NCBI RefSeq assembly: GCF_032854445.1
Contig: NC_088295.1
Coordinates: 42,147,385-42,211,384 of the forward strand
Reading direction: 5' to 3'
DNA: 64,000 nt
DNA from: Liolophura sinensis
Lineage: Eukaryota; Mollusca; Polyplacophora; Chitonida; Chitonidae
In this document: piece after piece, positions 26,626 to 39,700 of the stretch
Layout of the letters: every line of letters starts with the position of its first letter
Numbering within the stretch: the first letter of the stretch is position 1
The notes under the pieces: model-generated
What the model saw: only the letters and a program-made list of their open reading frames with translations
Told to the model about the DNA's origin: nothing
Databases searched by the model: none
Position numbers and translations under genes: made by a program

Positions 26626-29296
26626 CACATAGTGACATTAAAGCACATAAACCACATCCTCTCCAATTACAGGTAAAGCACACACACACTCCCCCCACCC
26701 CACCCCCCTTGACATCATCAAATATTGCAGATTTTCTGAACAACAAGATTTCTCTCCCTGAGATTCTCACTTAACCAAATCTCACTTTGGGCTGCACATA
26801 TGGACTATGTGCAGGCTTTGTCACACAAATCACAACTCTTTCTATATGATCCTTTTCTGTATCATATCCCTTCCAAAGAATCAAACTTCACACATGAAAA
26901 ACACATTATTTCCCTAGGCTTCATTCAGAGACCACAAATCATCAACCTCTTCAATAAGCGTCACTATCACAGATCATCCTTCCAGGGTAATACTCTAACT
27001 ACAAAGTAGACATTCCTACACACATCCCAAATTATCACACAAAATAAAATAATCCACTATACCTTGAAGTTTGCATTGAAATTTTACACAGTAAATGCCA
27101 AAAGTTCACTCGAAGTGTAAAATAGTTAACATGAAAAATCAGTATTAAATACATGCATAAGAGGATAGGAGTCATGACAGAAATTATATAGGCTACTTAT
27201 AAGCAATCTTTACAAATTATTATCCTTCATGCTCCTCTGCACAGCTACAATACCATAGATTTGAGGATATGTATTTTATTAATTTATTCAGACTGATTTT
27301 AACTAAAAAGACATACTAGTACACAGTGTCATGGTATATTAATAGTTACATGTGCATGCACAATCAGCTTGTTAGTTTTGTGGAAGGGCCAAGATTTAAA
27401 ATATTAAGATTAAATGCTTAACAAATGTGAATAAAGGATATTCTAATATTTTGCATAATCCAGGCTAGTTACACTACATTTCTGCCATATTTGTTGACAG
27501 TTGGGACTACTTAGTATAAAATATTGCATGTATTTTACCACCAAACAAAACACCCATTTAACACACATGTATGTATTAGATTTTCAAGAACATCTATCAT
27601 ACAGTTAATATAACAATGACAACTCACACAAGAATGAAAGAAGAAATATTTGCAGTAAATGTAGTAGGTATTATGACCTGTAAGCACAAGCCATAAATTA
27701 CCATGAACTTTGACTGGTTACAGCAATAAAGGTATATTTTTTTATTTTTATTTATTCACACAATGGTAACAACTGTCTCATTCTCATAACATATTATGCT
27801 TTATAACTACAAAACGCTGTTACTTTGAAGACAAAGGACATCCGTATAGTCACTATATTTGGTTTTTAATCAAAAAAAATACTGGTTCTGAAAAAAAAAA
27901 AAAGAAAAAGAAACTACCTTTGTCTGGAAACTTAGGATGACTGTTAAGACACTGATTCAGTGACCTAAGAATTTAACAAATGGTAATTGGTAATGTTTAT
28001 AAAAAAAAACACGACAGTAAACAACCCATACCTTATTCATTATGCCAGCTAGGCTCATTCCTTAACCTTTTCAACCACTTCTGCAATCAATATTTTGAAA
28101 CAATCTGAGAAAACTATGGAGTGTAGAGAACTTATTTGCACAGTTTTGTGAAGCTTGCATGTTTAATGACACGAACAGACATTTTTAGTGTCATTTTCAT
28201 AATAACTGAAGACATACATTAGCGGTGCTTTAGTAGTTGAAAAAGTTAAAGATTTCCACAACTTCTATGGACATCCACAATATTTGCTTTGTATTTGGCC
28301 TGTAATTTATACAGGCTTGTGCTCTATAGAAGGTAGATGATTTTTGTTACGAGACACTTCCATCTGAGACAAATTCTCTAATTACAGAGAGTACAAAAGA
28401 GTTTTTTACCTTCATCTGTGGCTTGATACCCAGCCTGCAAAGGATACTTTGAACTGAAGAACCTTCTAAGAATCTCAGAATGAAAGACAGAAAAAACGGC
28501 CTGTTTAAAATAGTCAATTAAGAACATCCATTCCATGACAATTCATGAATAACCACGAATAAAATCTAGGCTTTCTTAATGCATGGAAACCCTATGTTTT
28601 CATTCTATGAAAATGTGTATGAAAACTTTCATTAAAGGCATAAAATAATTAAAAAAAAAAAGAACAAACGAAAGATCAAAAGAATGAATCTTTAACAAGA
28701 CATAAATATAATAAACTAAGAGGACTCTATCAACTAAAAATGGACACATTTTCTTCACAATGATCATGTGTCAAAGCTGAAAACTTGTTCAGATGATATA
28801 TACATCTGCAACTCCGACAACCAAATCTGAGAGATATGGAAATAAATATTTATCATATAATATAGAAGTATTAAACAGTATCCTTTTTATCTCATAATAC
28901 TGTAACCCTTCCAATTTTTTGGCGTATGTAAAGCAACCTTTTTTATGTTATAGTGTATTGATGATACAATATTTCGGTACATTTTTTAGTTGTGAGAGTG
29001 TCAGGATTAGAATGACTAGAAAAGACACATCAGTATATATGGTATTGTCTAGTTTAGATCCTTTACAAGTGATATTGCATCAATTCAATGGGGGTATAAT
29101 ACTGCAACTATTACTACCATAATGTAAACATGAAAGATACAAAGTGCTGTAACCTAACAAGATAATGCAGGGTAAGATTGACTGAGGCCTGATGGCTTGT
29201 TTAACTATTGCCATCACACCCAAGATAGGCACTGGAAACATCACAATTTAACTAGCAGCTTTTGGAGAGGGGTAAACCAAGGGACATCATGTTGAA

Positions 29297-32200
29297 TCAA
29301 TTGTCCTTCAGTCTCAGCAGTTCGCCTGAAGTAGTCTGTACACTGTAAACAAGGAAATAAAAACATGATGCACAGGCCTACCATTGTAGAATTAGAAGAA
29401 ACCCAATTGTAAGAAATCAGAAAACAGATTGTATTAAAACAATTATGCAATATTCTGGTTCTTATAATCATGAAAATATGTTGAGTTTTACAAGACATGT
29501 GACTTAGAGTGCTGAGTTCTAAACACAATTCCAGTCTGGGATACAGTGAAAACATACAGAGGCTATACCAGAGATTTTGGGATAAAAAATCCAGATTCAC
29601 TAATAAAATCAAATTTTCAAGATTTGTCAAGAATAGCTGAAATTACTGCCTTTCACAAAATATCAGAGACATACTACCTGTACTACATGTATTCATAATG
29701 GTAAAATGATACTAAATTTTAAACAAGTTATAAAGCGACACACAAATTTTATGAACTTTGTTAATAACTTTAAACTGTATCACATGCAGCAGATGAAGCA
29801 GATATTTTGTAAAAGGTAATTATTCCAGATGGCCTAAAATACAGCATTTCACCTAAAGTTTGGTATTTTATAGATGACACATTTTGCTTTGATTCTGACT
29901 GAATCATCAACCATATAGGCCCACATGAGTTTTTTTCATTCAGTTAATTTCTTCTCAGAAAACCTTAGGTGTTGGCATAAAAGCATTGTTTTAGGTGTAT
30001 ATATGCTCATGAAAGAGCATTTTTTGTGAAATACAGCAATGGCAAAAAATCTGATTGGATTTGCATATTTTGGCCAAATCTGTGGTATGGTCCCTATAAA
30101 ATAAAAATTTTTCGTTGTTTTCTCTCCTCAGAAAAGGGCTTCTCAAAAATATTGAGAATCATCCTGGCTAAGTATAGCAGAGTACTGTGAACAGAGTACT
30201 GTGTAACCTGGCTTACCATTCTACAAGTTCACTTCCAATGATATCATGGATATGGAACATCAAGCCCAACTTTGCTAACTTTGGCCATTTCCTTTGTTCC
30301 AGCTCCTACAAATAAACCAGAAATCTATGTATGTAACAGTGCTGTGATTGACAGACCTGAAAACCAATCAATTACTGACTTCTTTGAGATTTATGTGTTC
30401 ATGAAGCATTTAACTTCCAAAATCATCCGCTCAACTGCAGCAATGGTATGTAAAACATCATGTACACAGACCGTGACTGCTAGGACCTGGGGAAAGACAA
30501 AACATGTAGTCATTCCACTGAATGGAGATGTACAATTTTGGCTGAAGCCCCAATGACTGAGATTTGTTTATTTATTTGGTTGGTGTTTTACGCAGTTCTC
30601 AAGAATATTCCACTTAAACAAAGGCAGGCAGCATTATGATGGGAGGAAAAAAGGCAGAGTCTGGTGGAAACCCACAACCATTAGCACATACAGCTGGAGA
30701 GGTGACTTAAACTCACCGCGACTGTATTGATCAGAGGCAGTGATTCAGAGTCATTCACAGGCACACAGACATAAGAATACACGTCATACTGGCTCTTGTC
30801 CCTTTTGGTCAAGGGACAACTCATGTGACAGTTGCAGGAACATTATAGTTATACACACCTGTTTGAGAATCGCCCTGTATTTTGATTTGCGGATCATTGT
30901 CAGCACAGATTTTCTCCCCCTGATGAAACTCTTCATAAAGACGCCAGTATTAGGAATGGACAGCCACCAACTGCCCACCTCTCTGAATGTCAGTAAATTA
31001 GCCTTAACCATCTGCCTACAACACAAATGTCCACTAGCTGATTGATACATTCACTGATGATAGCATCTGTTTCTGTTTACACCAGATGGTAGTATAGCAA
31101 TGTATACAGAGGGCTTCGATTATTATTTACAAATTAAGAAGTTAGATCTCTTTTTACAGAGAAATATTTGTATTCTTTAAATTGAAAATCAGAGCACAGG
31201 TAAACAAGTGGCTAATGAGGGCCAATGAGAGGGCAACAGTCAAGGAAAAGCGACAACAGAAAACACACTGATGAACAACAGGAAGCAAATTAATGGGAAA
31301 CAAGCTGGCAAGGAATAAACAGTAAATAGCTCAGGAATGAACAACAGAAAATCCAAAATTAGCAACACACATCCCACTAATTATCAGAGACATTCCAACT
31401 GAACAAATGATTATGGCCTCACATAACCCTTGTAGTATTTCAGCCATCAATTTGACAAGACAATGTTTAAAAAGCAAGTCTGAAAATGAACAAGACTGCA
31501 CATGAATAAATTAAATTGCCATAGAAAGATCACTGAACAGAACAGGACTGAATAACTGTCAGCACAGAAAACCACCATGCAGAGCACTAATCCACAACTA
31601 AGCACATCCTAAAGCAGACTTATATTAGGTGAGAGATGTAGAGGACAGAGGTTCGTAAATTTGTATCTAACAGAGAAACTATAAACAACTGAATGGGTCA
31701 CAGACAATAACAAAATAATGAAAGGTGCCTTAAGGAAGAGGTATGCACCTAAATGAGATTCTACAAACAACTTTTTTGTGAATGGGTCACAGAGAAGTCA
31801 TAAAATAATTCCACAAAATAATGAATTCTGAACTAGACCAGCCTGAGAAACATAGGATGGCCTGAGTGAATCACAACATACAAGTGACTGTATGCCTGCA
31901 TGTATGTTAAAAATGTGAACTGTTTAATTTAATTTAAATTCATGTAAAAGAATTCAGTGTGATAACAATGATAAAGTCAGAATATTACGTGATCTCTTCG
32001 TCTTTGAAGCGGAACTCGTCAAGCAACGTCTCTTTGCTGATGCTGACATCACTGTGCTGGGAGACCACTTTTTTGATGAACTTATCTGAAACATGAACCA
32101 TCGTACCTCACATGGCTATTTCTTATGACATAATGAATTGTTGTAAATCGAAAAGCAAACGGGATTATAGGAGTCAGCGAATAGAAGCTCTCACCTATCA

Positions 32201-34015
32201 CAGTTTTACTGACAGCCATACTTCTGGAGGTTCTGAGTATATGAGATTTGTAATCCTCTGTAAATAACACACAGTACTCCTCTTCCCCTGTACCCATGGG
32301 AAGCTTGAACAATTTGATCTCCCCAGCTGTCCTCAGGTCATTCTGTCAAAGAATTACACAGGTTACATGCTACAGATATCTATTCAAAACAAATATTTTC
32401 CCTGGCAGGTAGCTTTACAGGTGTATGGAACTTGAGTGCCCTGAAAAAAACACTGACCTCTGGCAAGTTACTGACAAACTTTCCCATGTGTGATAGACAG
32501 ATATGTACACATACATTATTATGTTATGTATGTGCACCTACTACATATTTTTAAAACTGCAAAGTACCTGTATTTATGAGTCTAAAGACAGCACCTGTTA
32601 TTATCAACAGTTTCAATCCAGGACAATGTAACATCTAATCACACAATATCTTGATCCAATGCAGACTGAAAAATTAGCATGCCATCTACAAAAAGATATT
32701 TTAAAGAGAACTTCAGATTTAGCCCTGAAAATTAGCCAAGTGTGCCTTTAAATAATTTTGTTTTCCTGTGATGACATTTACATTTTTCTATTAGGACAAT
32801 AACCCTACTTTCCAAACAAACCTCAAACTTTCCTACTTTCCCAACAAAACCTCAAACTTTCTAAGATCAATGGTGCTCTCAAAATCAGGGAAAATTAGTG
32901 AATTAATCTTGGATGAAATAACAGGTCACAAATAGTAGTTAGTACATACTAAACTACTTGTGGCTGCTACACTGTATATTGGTGTACATCTTAACATAAA
33001 CAATTACCAGCTGTTTGTCTGCTACTGTTCTGTTCTTCACAATACTGTACACCTGGTGTTTGAGAATCATTGCAGGTAATGTGTGATGAAACTTCTCTAC
33101 TGGGAAAAGACCTCTTAGGAAGAACAAAGTAGCCTTTGTGTCTGACAGTATTTCATCAGCTGCAAAATAAAAGCAATCTCCAGGTCAAGATTGCATCACA
33201 GGTTCACTGAAAATAAAATTCTTGTTGTTAACTCTAAGTTATCCCTGTAGTGATAAATAACAGCAGCAAAGACCAAATTAAATGCACTTATTATTTATGA
33301 TTTTGTACAATTATTCCAGAAAATAAGTGTACATGTAAGCTCCTATATTAAGACACATTCTTAATTCATGACACATATGTTTGCACTTTTAAAATGACAG
33401 TTGACTGATCTAAATGTCATTCATAAAGGAAACAGTTTGCTATTATGCCTACATTTTATTAATTTATTTGATTGGAAATTGAATTATATACCGGTTCCCC
33501 ATCACAATTCCACAGCTGTTCTCTTAAAAGTACAGGAAACTGGAGTGTTGGAAGAAAAAAACCACAACCCATTTGCCAAAATAACATCATAATGTAATGT
33601 GCCATACAAGTGCATGTTAAAGTCTGACTACACTTTTATAGTTTTGATTGGATACAGAATCATGTCTTCAGAAACATAGATGTACACTTCAACATTCGAA
33701 ACTTTCAATGGGCTCCAGCCATATTGTTGACCCATGCAGGTCTATGAAGTCATATCACTAACCAACTGAAATTTGTTCAAGCATAACAAAAAAGGAACAT
33801 ACCTTGAAGACAGTGAATATTCTGGGCATTATTATATGTAAATATATTTGGTGAATGATATTAGTATACTAAGTTCAACTTGAGTACTAACACTCCACAT
33901 CTTTCTCATCTTTGGGAAACCCATTTGTGGCACCGCTATCGACTTTTGCTGGTCCCAAGAATATTCTTTTCCTCTGTTTGTAGATTTCAGGTATATGTGA
34001 TCTCTTCCGACTCAT
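29297..34015 (-). CDS. STK19: STK19 (winged-helix nuclear protein, transcription-coupled repair factor)
   Basis: Seven coding exons on the minus strand: 33892-34015, 33008-33159, 32195-32342, 31989-32085, 30859-31015, 30217-30305 and 29297-29342. They encode 270 residues (human about 254). The basic start MSRKRSHIPEIYKQRKRIFL is followed by the core LFFLRGLFPVEKFHHTLPAM, KNRTVADKQLNDLRTAGEIK and FTEDYKSHI. Later blocks are DEFRFKDEEITQMVKANLLT (to about residue 183), VGSWWLSIPNTGVFMKSFIR, GLMFHIHDIIGSELVEC and TTSGELLRLKDN. Each has a direct human counterpart (GSWWLAVPGAGRF, TTSGTLLRL). No kinase glycine loop, HRD or DFG motif is present. Recent work describes the human protein as a DNA-binding tandem winged-helix factor in transcription-coupled repair and not a kinase. 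The first intron uses the less common donor GTTAGT, chosen because it alone keeps frame. An acceptor (TTTTCAG) two bases before the ATG implies an upstream non-coding exon. Confidence 0.95.
30570..30720 (-). repeat. Inverted SINE family A fragment in STK19 intron 5
   Basis: This is the reverse complement of the family A tail and middle: 'tttatttatttggttggtgttttacgcag', 'caagaatattccactta', 'gatgggagga', 'ggaaacccacaaccatt'. Confidence 0.8.
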
Positions 34016-34450
34016 GTCTGAAAACATAAAAATAAACTGCCACTATGCTGCACTTTCCAGAACTAAATTTTACGATAAAGGGATACAGAATCGAATCTGA
34101 CTGGGTGACATGAGAGATAGGTAAGTCAAGGCTTTGCCTTGCCTATGCTGAATATCAGGTATGGTAGATTTATTCAGGCGTGATCAAGGATGCAAGATTT
34201 AACCCTGGAAACCCTATCAGCTATGTCCACTGTCAGACAATCAACATTGATTCTGTATCCCTTTAAGAAAGGATTCCTAAATGAGAGGGTCTTCTTGGAG
34301 TTCTTATTTGAGATGTATCTGTGGACTATGCTCATTGTATACTGGAATTGTCACTACTGCTTCTTTCACCATTGGTATTGTCCCCTTTGAAAGATGTGCT
34401 AGGAACAGGTGTCTGTATATAGGGGTCTACATGTATATATATGTAGCGTT

Positions 34451-34641
34451 TATGAGAGATGAGTTCTCTGGAGTGGGGGAGCTCGCACATATGCCGTAAG
34501 TTGGGGTTAGAAAACACTCTGTTCGCTCAACGCTCGTGCGCAAAACCATTTAGAGCCAGGGTTCTAACCCCAACTTCCGGCATATACATGAACTCTCCTA
34601 CGTGGAACTCCCGAGAACTCATATCTCTCATAGGCCCTATA

Positions 34642-34676
<35 letters not shown>
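34451..34676. repeat. Fold-back element ending in a TA microsatellite
   Basis: The left arm at 34451-34512 (TATGAGAGATGAGTTCTCTG ... CATATGCCGTAAGTTGGGGTTAGAA) is matched in reverse complement by 34562-34634 (TTCTAACCCCAACTTCCGGC ... GAGAACTCATATCTCTCATA). The spacer of about 49 bases is CG-containing ('gttcgctcaacgctcgtgcgc'). A (TA)n run of about 40 bases follows at 34636-34676, and a shorter ATGTATATATATGTA precedes the left arm. It lies in the STK19 5' region. Confidence 0.85.
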
Positions 34677-34679
<3 letters not shown>

Positions 34680-35589
34680 GCATATTATGGTAATTTTTTT
34701 TACATGTCATCCAATTTCATTTGCCAGTGACGGTGAGTGACATCTACTTTGAAACAATACACTGCATAGAACTGAATAAGTAACTTTTCAGAGTAATCCA
34801 GCTTTTAAACTTGTGAATTTTAATGCAAATTAATGGCATCAACTAGGTTTGCCCTAATTACCATACCAGAATGCCTGCGATTGCATGTCAGCAAAACTCG
34901 ATGAAAACTGCTTTCCTCCGGAAATGATCGGGCTTGTGTATCAAGATAGGAAAGTATACATGAAGGAATGCTTGACCTTAAACAAATGACATCATGCTCC
35001 TAACTGTATGCGCACGGCTTCGCATACACGTCTATGGCTTGTCAGATTCATCATCAGAATCAGTTACCGGAAAGTTACATTTACACTCAACAAATTTTGA
35101 CAACTTTGCAGACAGGACAATGCAAATCGTTGAATTTAGGGGATGGTATGAAGTGTTACCTTCAATACAATAAACTAAAGGCCTGACACGCACTTTGACG
35201 AGAGAAAACTTTAAATAACGTCTTTTTCTTCACTTGGCAACCAGGTAAAACCTAACCTGTACCCCGCCATGTTTGACGATAATAAGGTTTGATTGGTTGA
35301 TCATTGCAGTTCCGGTTCAAGTAGGACACTTTTTAACTCCTAAGCTAGAGAGTCTTTACACTAAATATTGTACTGAGTTGTTGTAACTTGCATGCGTACA
35401 AGTTGAAACTACTGTACCAAACTTTTCAAGTTTGCGTTTCTATGTACGCTACTTTTCAGTGTTGTGTGACACATTGATGTACAAGTGCAAGTGCAAGTCA
35501 ATATTTTGTTAATTCGCCAAATGATCAAATATCTGCGCGAAATAATGAATCTGATTCATCCCGGCTATCCGGCATTATTTTCAGGTGGG

Positions 35590-35755
35590 AGTTTTAAAAT
35601 AAGGTTGGGCCCCCAGATGGTCATGGGGTCCCCCCGCCAACCCCCCCCCCTCCCCCCGCCCCATTTGTCTCCTTCAATGATGTTGGCCACGGTCGTATAA
35701 GTGAAACATTTAAGGCACGGCGTAAGACGCCAATCATAACAAATAAATAAAAAAT
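35590..35755 (+). repeat. SINE family A 3' fragment
   Basis: Only the distal half is present ('gatggtcatggggtcccccc', 'atgatgttggccacggtcgtataagtgaaacat', 'ggcgtaagacgccaatcata...aaataaataaa'). It is interrupted by a run of C. Confidence 0.75.
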
Positions 35756-36766
35756 GTGTGTACTATTGCATGCATGCTTCTAACAATGGTATAAAACCAT
35801 AGTCCAGCTCAGTACGTTATCGCCAGTTTTTTGAAGTGTGTAGTACATCTTTGTGATGATGTGAAAGGGTAGACCTTTGGTCATTTGTACAAGAATTTTA
35901 GTCATAAATAATCCAGAAATACTTCTAAATTTGTTATAGTGTCGGCTTAGTTACATAATGCATTGGCAGGTGCTCTGCTAATGCAGCAAGCTAAATGATC
36001 TCGCTCCTTATTTAATGTTCAGACATTTACCTTGTCCAGTCATGGAGGTAGTACATTTAACATTGTTAAATTAGTGATCTGGGAGACCTCAGATATTGCT
36101 CAGACTTAAAATGAATCACTGAGATCATCAACATGATCAATATACATTTATGTGCACATGGTTGAATTATCATTGCATTAATTGGTGTGGTATGCGCTTT
36201 AATATTCAATTAATGGTGTACTAAACAGATCAAGCTGAATCCTGTGGCCAGCAAAATGCAGTTTCAGTAATTGTAGGATTTCAGCACTTGTAGGATTTCA
36301 GTACTCAGACTGTGATGGGATGAGGTATCTTGTCTGGTTATATGTATCGGCTTAAGTCACTATCCTGTTATGAATACTTATAGAAAAGTGTTGTGATTGA
36401 TTAAAATAATGCCAGACTTGATAAAGAAAAGAAATAATATTAAAGTAGTAAGTAAATAAAAATACTGATGTAAAGTATTTAGGTTAAACAACATTTTGTA
36501 CAAGAAAAAAGATGTATGAATCACACATGGTACTTTAATAACTTTATCACATATATGTTTACAGATGTGTGCATATTTTTGCCTTGTTTTTTCAGTGTAT
36601 ACTGGAGTGTGTTCTACCATCCAAGGTCTGAAAGATGTCATTTATTCTCACCTTTAGATCCTCTTTGACCTGTCATATGGAAAAAAACTTGACTTGAGAA
36701 AAGAATTTAAGGTCAAAATGAAATAATGTCATCAGGCAGCATTTCTGGGTAAAAATAGAAGGAATA

Positions 36767-39700
36767 ATGAAGAGGAAATCAGACGAAGCCTTTGAGGACT
36801 TTGGAAATAAAGTGAGGCGCAAAGATTCCAAAGACCAAAATGTGAATAACAAATTGGATGGATCTAATTGCCAACCAAGATTCTCTTTAAGGCAAATTCA
36901 GTCATCCAGGAGCCATTTTCCATACTATAGGCAGCCACGAGAAATTGGCTTCTTTTCTCTGGATATTCAGCGAAAGTTTTATGATGATAAAAGTCAGCTA
37001 AAGTTTTATATTGCTCCTAGCAATGCTGCCTCAGTGAATTTTAACCTGAGAGAAGGATACAAAGATCTGATCAAGAAAGACGAATCTGTGAAGGAATTTA
37101 TTGATGATCTGCTCAGATGGGTGTTGGTTCACAAACAGCTCTTTGTGTTGAGAGACAGTGAAGGGAATTTACCCTCAGATGAAACCTTGAAGAGGTACAT
37201 GGTAACCGGTAATTTAATTTCTAAGTTGTACGCTTTGGAAACAGAGATACATTGATACATTAATACATTGGGCATAGCTGTTTGTTTCACCTGGGATTAA
37301 AAGACGTCTATCGTAATCCCAGGTTTCACACCCATAAAACTGACCACCGTCTTACTAATGAAATCTTCTGAATAGCATGTTAAACACTAGTGAATGGCAA
37401 CTGCTCTAGACTGTCCTGTTTCAGCATTTGCTTGTCTTATGTTTTTTTAATAATTAATAATATGATTTGCCTCTCTGACTTCTCTATTTGTGAAGCCTAT
37501 TGTATTATATAGTTTATATACTAAAAACAGCTGGTATATTTTTTTAAAATTTTGTTGTGACAGTTTAAACACAGACTTCATTTGCTGGAGGGGCCTGCTA
37601 ACCAAGCTGTTATGTACGCCTTTTGAGAGAAGAGATGGCTGGTTGATTGCCATCATTCTGTACAGAGGAACATACTACATGTGTGAATATGACACGGAGG
37701 AGAGGAAACACCAGAAACAGCGAATAACACAGCGTCAAGATGAGATGTGCTACTGGGGCTGGAAGTTTGAACAGTACCTTGTGGCAGGTGAGCGGGCATG
37801 ATGCTGGGGCTGATTTCATGAAGCGTACTTAGTGTTAAGTCGCCCTTAGCTAAGTGCACTTTATATCTCTACAACATACGTTTTCCTGGTAGTTAAGGGC
37901 TTACTTAGTTAAGTGAGCTTCATGAAACTGGCCCCTAGGAAAGAAGTTTTAACTGATATTTAACTAAAGATGATGCACTTTATATGAGCTGGCCTTCATG
38001 GCCTAAAGGTTTGCATGCGAGGGCAGCACAATGACCATGGAACCTCTCACCATTATGATCCCTGTGTGTTCAGATTGTGCTGATGCTGGCCTGTCAACAG
38101 CCTGCAGATGGTCATGGGTTTCTCCCTGGTTTCCTGTGGCAGAAGTGAAATATACTAAAATATGTTATAAAAATCCAACTAGATAAATAAATCCACTTAT
38201 AGGACACCACCGTTTGCTAGGAACCTGTCAGCTGAGCATGAACATGCGACCTCTTTGGTCAAGGACAGCGAGATGCATTTCAGCCAGTGAGGACCCATGC
38301 TGGACGAATTATTGTTCAGTCAGGGGCAAGGTAGATAGATCTGATAGAGTTGATTTGGCAAATGGTTCTTGTTAATGAATTATTGCCTTCCCTGTATTCC
38401 ATTTTCGCATCCTTAAAATGTTTGTGAATTTTACATAAATGTCACAGTCATGACTGTACATGTATGAGTTAAATTTCTGGTTCTTGATGACATGCAATTG
38501 CCATGATATCTGATGTTTGCTGTACCCGGTGACTTTATCCACAGACTTGGAAAAAAATGAAATGTTTGAACAAGTGGTTATATACACTAAATGACATAAA
38601 ATTTCGCCCACAAAAGTGTGTTTTTATAGTCAAATAGATGTCACAAAATATTATTTTTGGGTCTGACACAATTAATTTTCCAGTAGATTATCATCCTGTG
38701 TTCCAAGCAACTCTCAGAATCAGGAAAAATCAGCAAGTTAGTCATGGATGAAATTTGTGGTCCTTTAGGAGACTAGTTTGTACATGTTTTAATGATCATA
38801 GCCTCATGACATCTTTTTGTTCGTTTATTTATTTATTTGACTGTTGTTTTGCGCCGTCATCTTTCTGTTTACAGACTCCCCAAAGAAACTGCCGGACACA
38901 ACAGGTCCTGTGAACAACTGTGAGGCATACTGCACCGTGGTCAGGAGTCGACTCACATCCCACTCAATGGGTAAGAATTTAATCTCAGTCATTTTCCCCT
39001 AATTGTAATGTTGTCATTTTTTTTACAGTACATTAAAGAGTTTGAGGGCATAGATCAGCCCACTTGAGAGATCTAAAGTTATTGCCTTTATGCTTAATTT
39101 GCATAATTTTTTCTACCAAGGTGTCCCTCAGGTGCGCAAGGTATTGCCTGCGTATTTTACTTGGCTCAGACAACTCTGTGGGACAGCTTTATACATGTGT
39201 GTGCAGATGCACTTACAATGTAGAAAAGGGCAGTGGTTTATATTGGCCACTCTGATCCCCTCTGACCTTGAAACTGACTTTTGTCATACATGTACTTGTG
39301 GAATATTATTTTACGGCATTAAATACTAATAAATCAATCAATTGATTTTCTGAAATTTTGTGATGTAAATGTATCTTGACTGGGACCATCTAGGGCAAGA
39401 TGTATTTACCATTTATTCCCCGCAGAAGGTAGAACTTGTTGCAGAAATCAAAAAAATAACTGATTCATAAAATATATGTGTCCAATTCTATAAAATGATG
39501 AGTATGCTGTTGAACCATAAAGAACTGTTTTCTTGGTTTACAGTGAAGTACATGTAATGACTGAAATCAGAAATAAAATTTTGTTGTTGCCTGTATCTCT
39601 CTTGGTTATCTCCCCTTTCAGTGTTTGCCGGTGAAGTGGACGGTCTTGATCCCAAATCAACAGAGCCATGCAAATATGTGGAGTTAAAGACTAGTCGAGA

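Larger units (their letters stand above)
21786..29296. other. Intergenic region between PLD6 and STK19
   Basis: These 7.5 kb separate two convergent genes and hold the PLD6 3' UTR at the left and the STK19 3' UTR at the right. Within it lie a MITE relative (22100-22264), inverted SINE pieces (22715-22830, 22925-23150), and a minisatellite complex (24560-26625). AT-rich DNA without any feature I can name fills 26730-29290. The open frame at 22263-22493 encodes one hydrophobic stretch, but it overlaps repeat DNA at its start and has no recognisable relatives, so I do not call it a gene. Confidence 0.6.
34016..36766. promoter_or_regulatory. Divergent 5' region between STK19 and DXO
   Basis: The two start codons are 2.75 kb apart. 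Both genes have acceptor sites just upstream of their first coding exons (STK19 at 34018, DXO TTTTTTCAG at 36587-36595), so both carry 5' UTR introns and the true promoters are closer together. The most promoter-like part is about 35190-35340. It has a CCAAT-box-like GATTGGTTGATC at 35290, a ETS-like TTCCGG, and 'taccccgccatgtttgac'. The interval also holds the fold-back element at 34451-34634 and a SINE tail at 35590-35755. Confidence 0.5.

Noticed and set aside
25894-26774. Plus-strand frames encoding repeated MNQTALPSH-like peptides, and the matching minus-strand frames
   Set aside because: They arise because the 27-bp satellite unit is a multiple of three. There is no start context, splice structure or domain.
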